Positions 7,079 through 8,720 of a stretch of 8,720 bases of DNA are shown one piece after another. The notes below the pieces were generated by a model. It saw only the letters and a program-made list of their open reading frames with translations, made no database searches and was not told the DNA's origin. The DNA comes from Deltaproteobacteria bacterium (GTDB taxonomy: Bacteria; Desulfobacterota; Binatia; DP-6). The translations under genes and the position numbers were made by a program. The DNA lies in contig VBLD01000117.1 in the NCBI GenBank assembly GCA_005879205.1, forward strand, positions 5,724 through 14,443, written 5' to 3'. How positions within the stretch are numbered: the stretch's first letter is position 1; every line of letters starts with the position of its first letter.

Positions 7079-8467
7079 TCAATCTCCCAGTCCGAACTTG
7101 GCAATCCGGTAGCGAAGCGTGTCGCGCGAGATGCCGAGCAGCCGGGCCGCCTCGCTCTGGTTGCCACCCGCCTTGGCCAGGGCCGCGACCAGGACGGCAC
7201 GTTCCACCGCTTCGAGGGAGAGTCCGGCCTCGGGAAAGTCGATGCGGATGTCTCCCGAGACCTCGAGGCTCACCGCGGAGCCGTTGGGTGAGCCCACGGG
7301 CAGCCCGAGGTCCTCGGCGCGCACCAGCTCGGCGTCCGAGAACAGCACCACGCGCTCCATCGTGTTGGCGAGCTCGCGGACGTTGCCGGGCCACGGGTAG
7401 CGGCGGAGCGCCGCCTCCGCCTCCGGCGAGAGCGTGCGTGCCGGCAACTTGTAGCGGCGCGACGCGTCCTCCAGCAGGTCACGAGCGATCAGCACCGCGT
7501 CCTGCTCCCGGTCCCGCAGCGGGGGAATGCGGATCACGGCCACCGAGAGCCGCTGGTAGAGGTCCTCCCGGAACTCGCCGAGCCGCGTGGCGGATTCCAG
7601 GTCGCGGCTCGTCGCGGCGATCACCTGCACGTCGATGCGGCGCTGCGTGGTCGCGCCGATCCGGCGCACGGCCTTCTCCTCGATCACCTTCAGGAACTTC
7701 GACTGGAGCGCCGGCGAGATGTGGCCGATCTCGTCGAGCAGGATGGTGCCGCTGTGCGCGGTCTCGAACAGGCCGGCGCGTGCCGCCTTCGCGTCGGTGA
7801 ACGCGCCCTTCTCGTGTCCGAAGAGCTCCGCCTCCACCAGGTTCTCGGGAAGCGCGGTGCAGTTCACCTCGATGAACGGCCCCTCGCGCCGGCCGCCGCC
7901 GGCGTGCAGGGCGCGCGCGACGTGCCCCTTGCCGCTGCCCGTCTCGCCGAGGAGGAGCACCGTGGGGGCCGGCGCCCCGGGGCCGCCCGTCAGCCGCATG
8001 ACCCGCTCGACCATGCCGCGCAGCCGCTCGATGGCGGCCGAGTGCCCGAGAATCTTGCACGCCGCCGCCTGGCGCTCCCGATGATAGGAGATCTCGCGGT
8101 GCTGGCGCGTGCCCCGCAGGGCGCGATCGACCCTCAGCCGGAGCTCCTCGAGGTCGAGCGGCTTCTGCACGTAGTCGCGCGCGCCCCGCTGCATCGCCCG
8201 CACGGCCTCGGAGACGGATCCGTAGCCCGTCATCATGATCACCGGGAGCTCTGGATCCTGCGTCAGAAGGAAATCTAGCATGTCGAGCCCACTGCCGTCG
8301 GGGAGCCGCAGGTCGAGCAGGGCGACGTCGGGCGGCGTGTCGGCTGCGATGCCGCGCGCCTCGGCGATGCCGGCCGCGTGCACGACGTGGAAGTCGTCGC
8401 GCGAGAAGGCCTTGACGAGATTCCGGGCGAGGACGGGCTCGTCCTCGATGACGAACATGGTAGGCAT
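7079..8467 (-). CDS. NtrC-family sigma-54-dependent response regulator
   Basis: A 462-residue transcription activator that, when phosphorylated, would use ATP to open sigma-54 promoters. The receiver domain (1-120) has the acidic pair E8/D9 (with E10), phospho-acceptor D52 (ALLDLRLPDG), T80 (MMTGYG) and K102 (QKPLD). The AAA+ domain (about 140-375) has Walker A GETGSGKG (174-181), the sigma-54-contacting loop GAFTDA (221-226, canonical GAFTGA), Walker B TILLDEIG (241-248), FREDLYQRLSV (299-309) with the arginine-finger region, and sensor II WPGNVREL (359-366). The C-terminal Fis-type HTH is NQSEAARLLGISRDTLRYRIAKFGL (436-460). Length is normal for the family. ATG 8467 is preferred; GTG 8476 and ATG 8458 are possible, and no clear Shine-Dalgarno decides. 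It is the first gene of an operon with two exported proteins and the probable partner of the convergent kinase (inference). Targets are likely the sigma-54 promoters at 614-630 and 8663-8678. Confidence 0.95.
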   Translation of the reverse strand: MPTMFVIEDEPVLARNLVKAFSRDDFHVVHAAGIAEARGIAADTPPDVALLDLRLPDGSGLDMLDFLLTQDPELPVIMMTGYGSVSEAVRAMQRGARDYVQKPLDLEELRLRVDRALRGTRQHREISYHRERQAAACKILGHSAAIERLRGMVERVMRLTGGPGAPAPTVLLLGETGSGKGHVARALHAGGGRREGPFIEVNCTALPENLVEAELFGHEKGAFTDAKAARAGLFETAHSGTILLDEIGHISPALQSKFLKVIEEKAVRRIGATTQRRIDVQVIAATSRDLESATRLGEFREDLYQRLSVAVIRIPPLRDREQDAVLIARDLLEDASRRYKLPARTLSPEAEAALRRYPWPGNVRELANTMERVVLFSDAELVRAEDLGLPVGSPNGSAVSLEVSGDIRIDFPEAGLSLEAVERAVLVAALAKAGGNQSEAARLLGISRDTLRYRIAKFGLGD

Positions 8468-8521
8468 CTGCAGCACTCGCTGTGGCGTTCTCTACTCGCC
8501 CGGGCGCCATCACCGCAATTT

Positions 8522-8544
8522 GGGAAACCCCCTAAGCGTTTCCC
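8522..8544. promoter_or_regulatory. 23-bp palindrome, candidate response-regulator binding site
   Basis: GGGAAAC (8522-8528) and its exact complement GTTTCCC (8538-8544) are separated by 9 bases. The dyad lies 55 bases upstream of the regulator's ATG and about 145-167 bases upstream of the transcription start predicted for the sigma-54 promoter at 8663-8678. That is a usual distance for an NtrC-family enhancer, and the site could also serve autoregulation. No second copy is seen near the sigma-54 promoter at 614, so the assignment is tentative. Confidence 0.4.
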
Positions 8545-8624
8545 CAGCCGGTCGCCGACGCCGCCCCGCCGCGGTTGAAAGCACCCAGCCTGCTGCGTCG
8601 CATCACCCAACCGCGCGCGGTGGC

Positions 8625-8641
8625 CGAGCGTGAAACGCTCG
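8625..8641. repeat. Short hairpin (7-bp stem, 3-base loop)
   Basis: CGAGCGT GAA ACGCTCG is a perfect 7-bp inverted repeat with a GAA loop, located between the palindrome and the right-pointing sigma-54 promoter (about -64 to -48 from its predicted start). It could be a protein-binding dyad or a terminator remnant. There is no T-run. Function unknown. Confidence 0.4.
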
Positions 8642-8662
8642 CGCGGACGTCGGCGCGGGGGG

Positions 8663-8678
8663 CGGCACCCGCGTTGCT
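8663..8678 (+). promoter_or_regulatory. Putative sigma-54 (-24/-12) promoter for a gene beyond the right edge
   Basis: CGGCACCCGCGTTGCT matches TGGCACGNNNNTTGCW at 10 of 12 defined positions. GGCAC and TTGCT are intact, and GG (8664-8665) and GC (8676-8677) are exactly 10 bases apart. Transcription would start near 8689. A strong ribosome site follows at 8704-8711. The promoter faces away from the NtrC-type regulator gene, the common position for a target of a divergently encoded activator. Supported by sequence match and context only. Confidence 0.6.
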
Positions 8679-8703
8679 GTAGCCGCGGCGGCCGACGCCG
8701 TCC

Positions 8704-8711
8704 GGAAGGAG
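8704..8711 (+). promoter_or_regulatory. Strong Shine-Dalgarno of a gene starting at or past the window edge
   Basis: GGAAGGAG is the best ribosome site in this gap. The ATG at 8712 is directly adjacent, too close for normal use. A start codon at about 8718-8722 would have ideal spacing, and the window ends on an A at 8720 that could begin an ATG. No coding sequence is visible inside the window, so the gene itself is inferred. Outside the listed sites I see no supportable gene in the control region 8468-8720. Confidence 0.4.
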
Positions 8712-8720
8712 ATGCGCAGA

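Noticed and set aside
8510..8536. Minus-strand TTGC with upstream GG as a sigma-54 promoter for the regulator operon
   Set aside because: The GG and GC are 11 rather than 10 bases apart and the -24 element is poor. Another GG-N10-GC at about 8590-8606 lacks the flanking consensus.
8477..8720. Minus-strand open stretches at the right edge as the end of another gene
   Set aside because: Short Ala/Arg/Pro-rich translations without recognisable features; the region is better explained as a control region.

Overview
GC-rich (clearly around 70% by eye) Gram-negative-type DNA. An apolipoprotein N-acyltransferase gene and Sec/Tat-type exported proteins imply an inner membrane and periplasm. A sigma-54 activator, an NtrB-like kinase and a B12-type radical SAM enzyme suggest a Deltaproteobacteria-like, Myxococcota, Binatota or Rokubacteria-type genome. 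The taxon is an inference from gene style, not demonstrated.

Layout. (1) Positions 1-620, minus strand: the N-terminal membrane half of apolipoprotein N-acyltransferase (lnt), cut by the left edge. (2) Positions 621-676: a short divergent gap. A near-consensus sigma-54 (-24/-12) promoter at 614-630 points right. (3) Positions 677-4398, plus strand: two overlapping genes (ATGA junction). The first is a B12-binding-type radical SAM protein. The second is an 802-residue multi-pass histidine kinase with a PDZ-like extracytoplasmic loop, a ComP-like membrane sensor, a GAF-like domain and an NtrB-like kinase core. (4) Positions 4399-4540: a convergent gap holding a perfect 19-bp inverted repeat, a likely bidirectional terminator. 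(5) Positions 8467-4541, minus strand: a tight three-gene operon of an NtrC-family sigma-54-activating response regulator, a 165-residue exported protein with a Tat-like signal, and a 677-residue exported Ig-like protein with a calcium-loop motif. (6) Positions 8468-8720: a non-coding control region. It carries a 23-bp palindrome at 8522-8544, a short hairpin at 8625-8641, a second good sigma-54 promoter at 8663-8678 pointing right, and a strong Shine-Dalgarno at 8704-8711. Together these suggest a plus-strand gene whose start codon lies at or just beyond the right edge.

How it may work together (inference): the sensor kinase and the NtrC-type regulator look like a cognate pair split across two convergent operons. 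Two sigma-54 promoters flank the locus. One is in front of the radical SAM-kinase operon. The other is in front of an unseen gene next to the regulator, with the palindrome about 145-170 bp upstream of its predicted transcription start, a normal place for an NtrC-type enhancer. The regulator is joined in an operon with two exported beta-rich proteins of unknown function. I read the locus as a self-contained membrane-sensing, sigma-54-dependent regulon for exported proteins. I do not recognise it as a named system.
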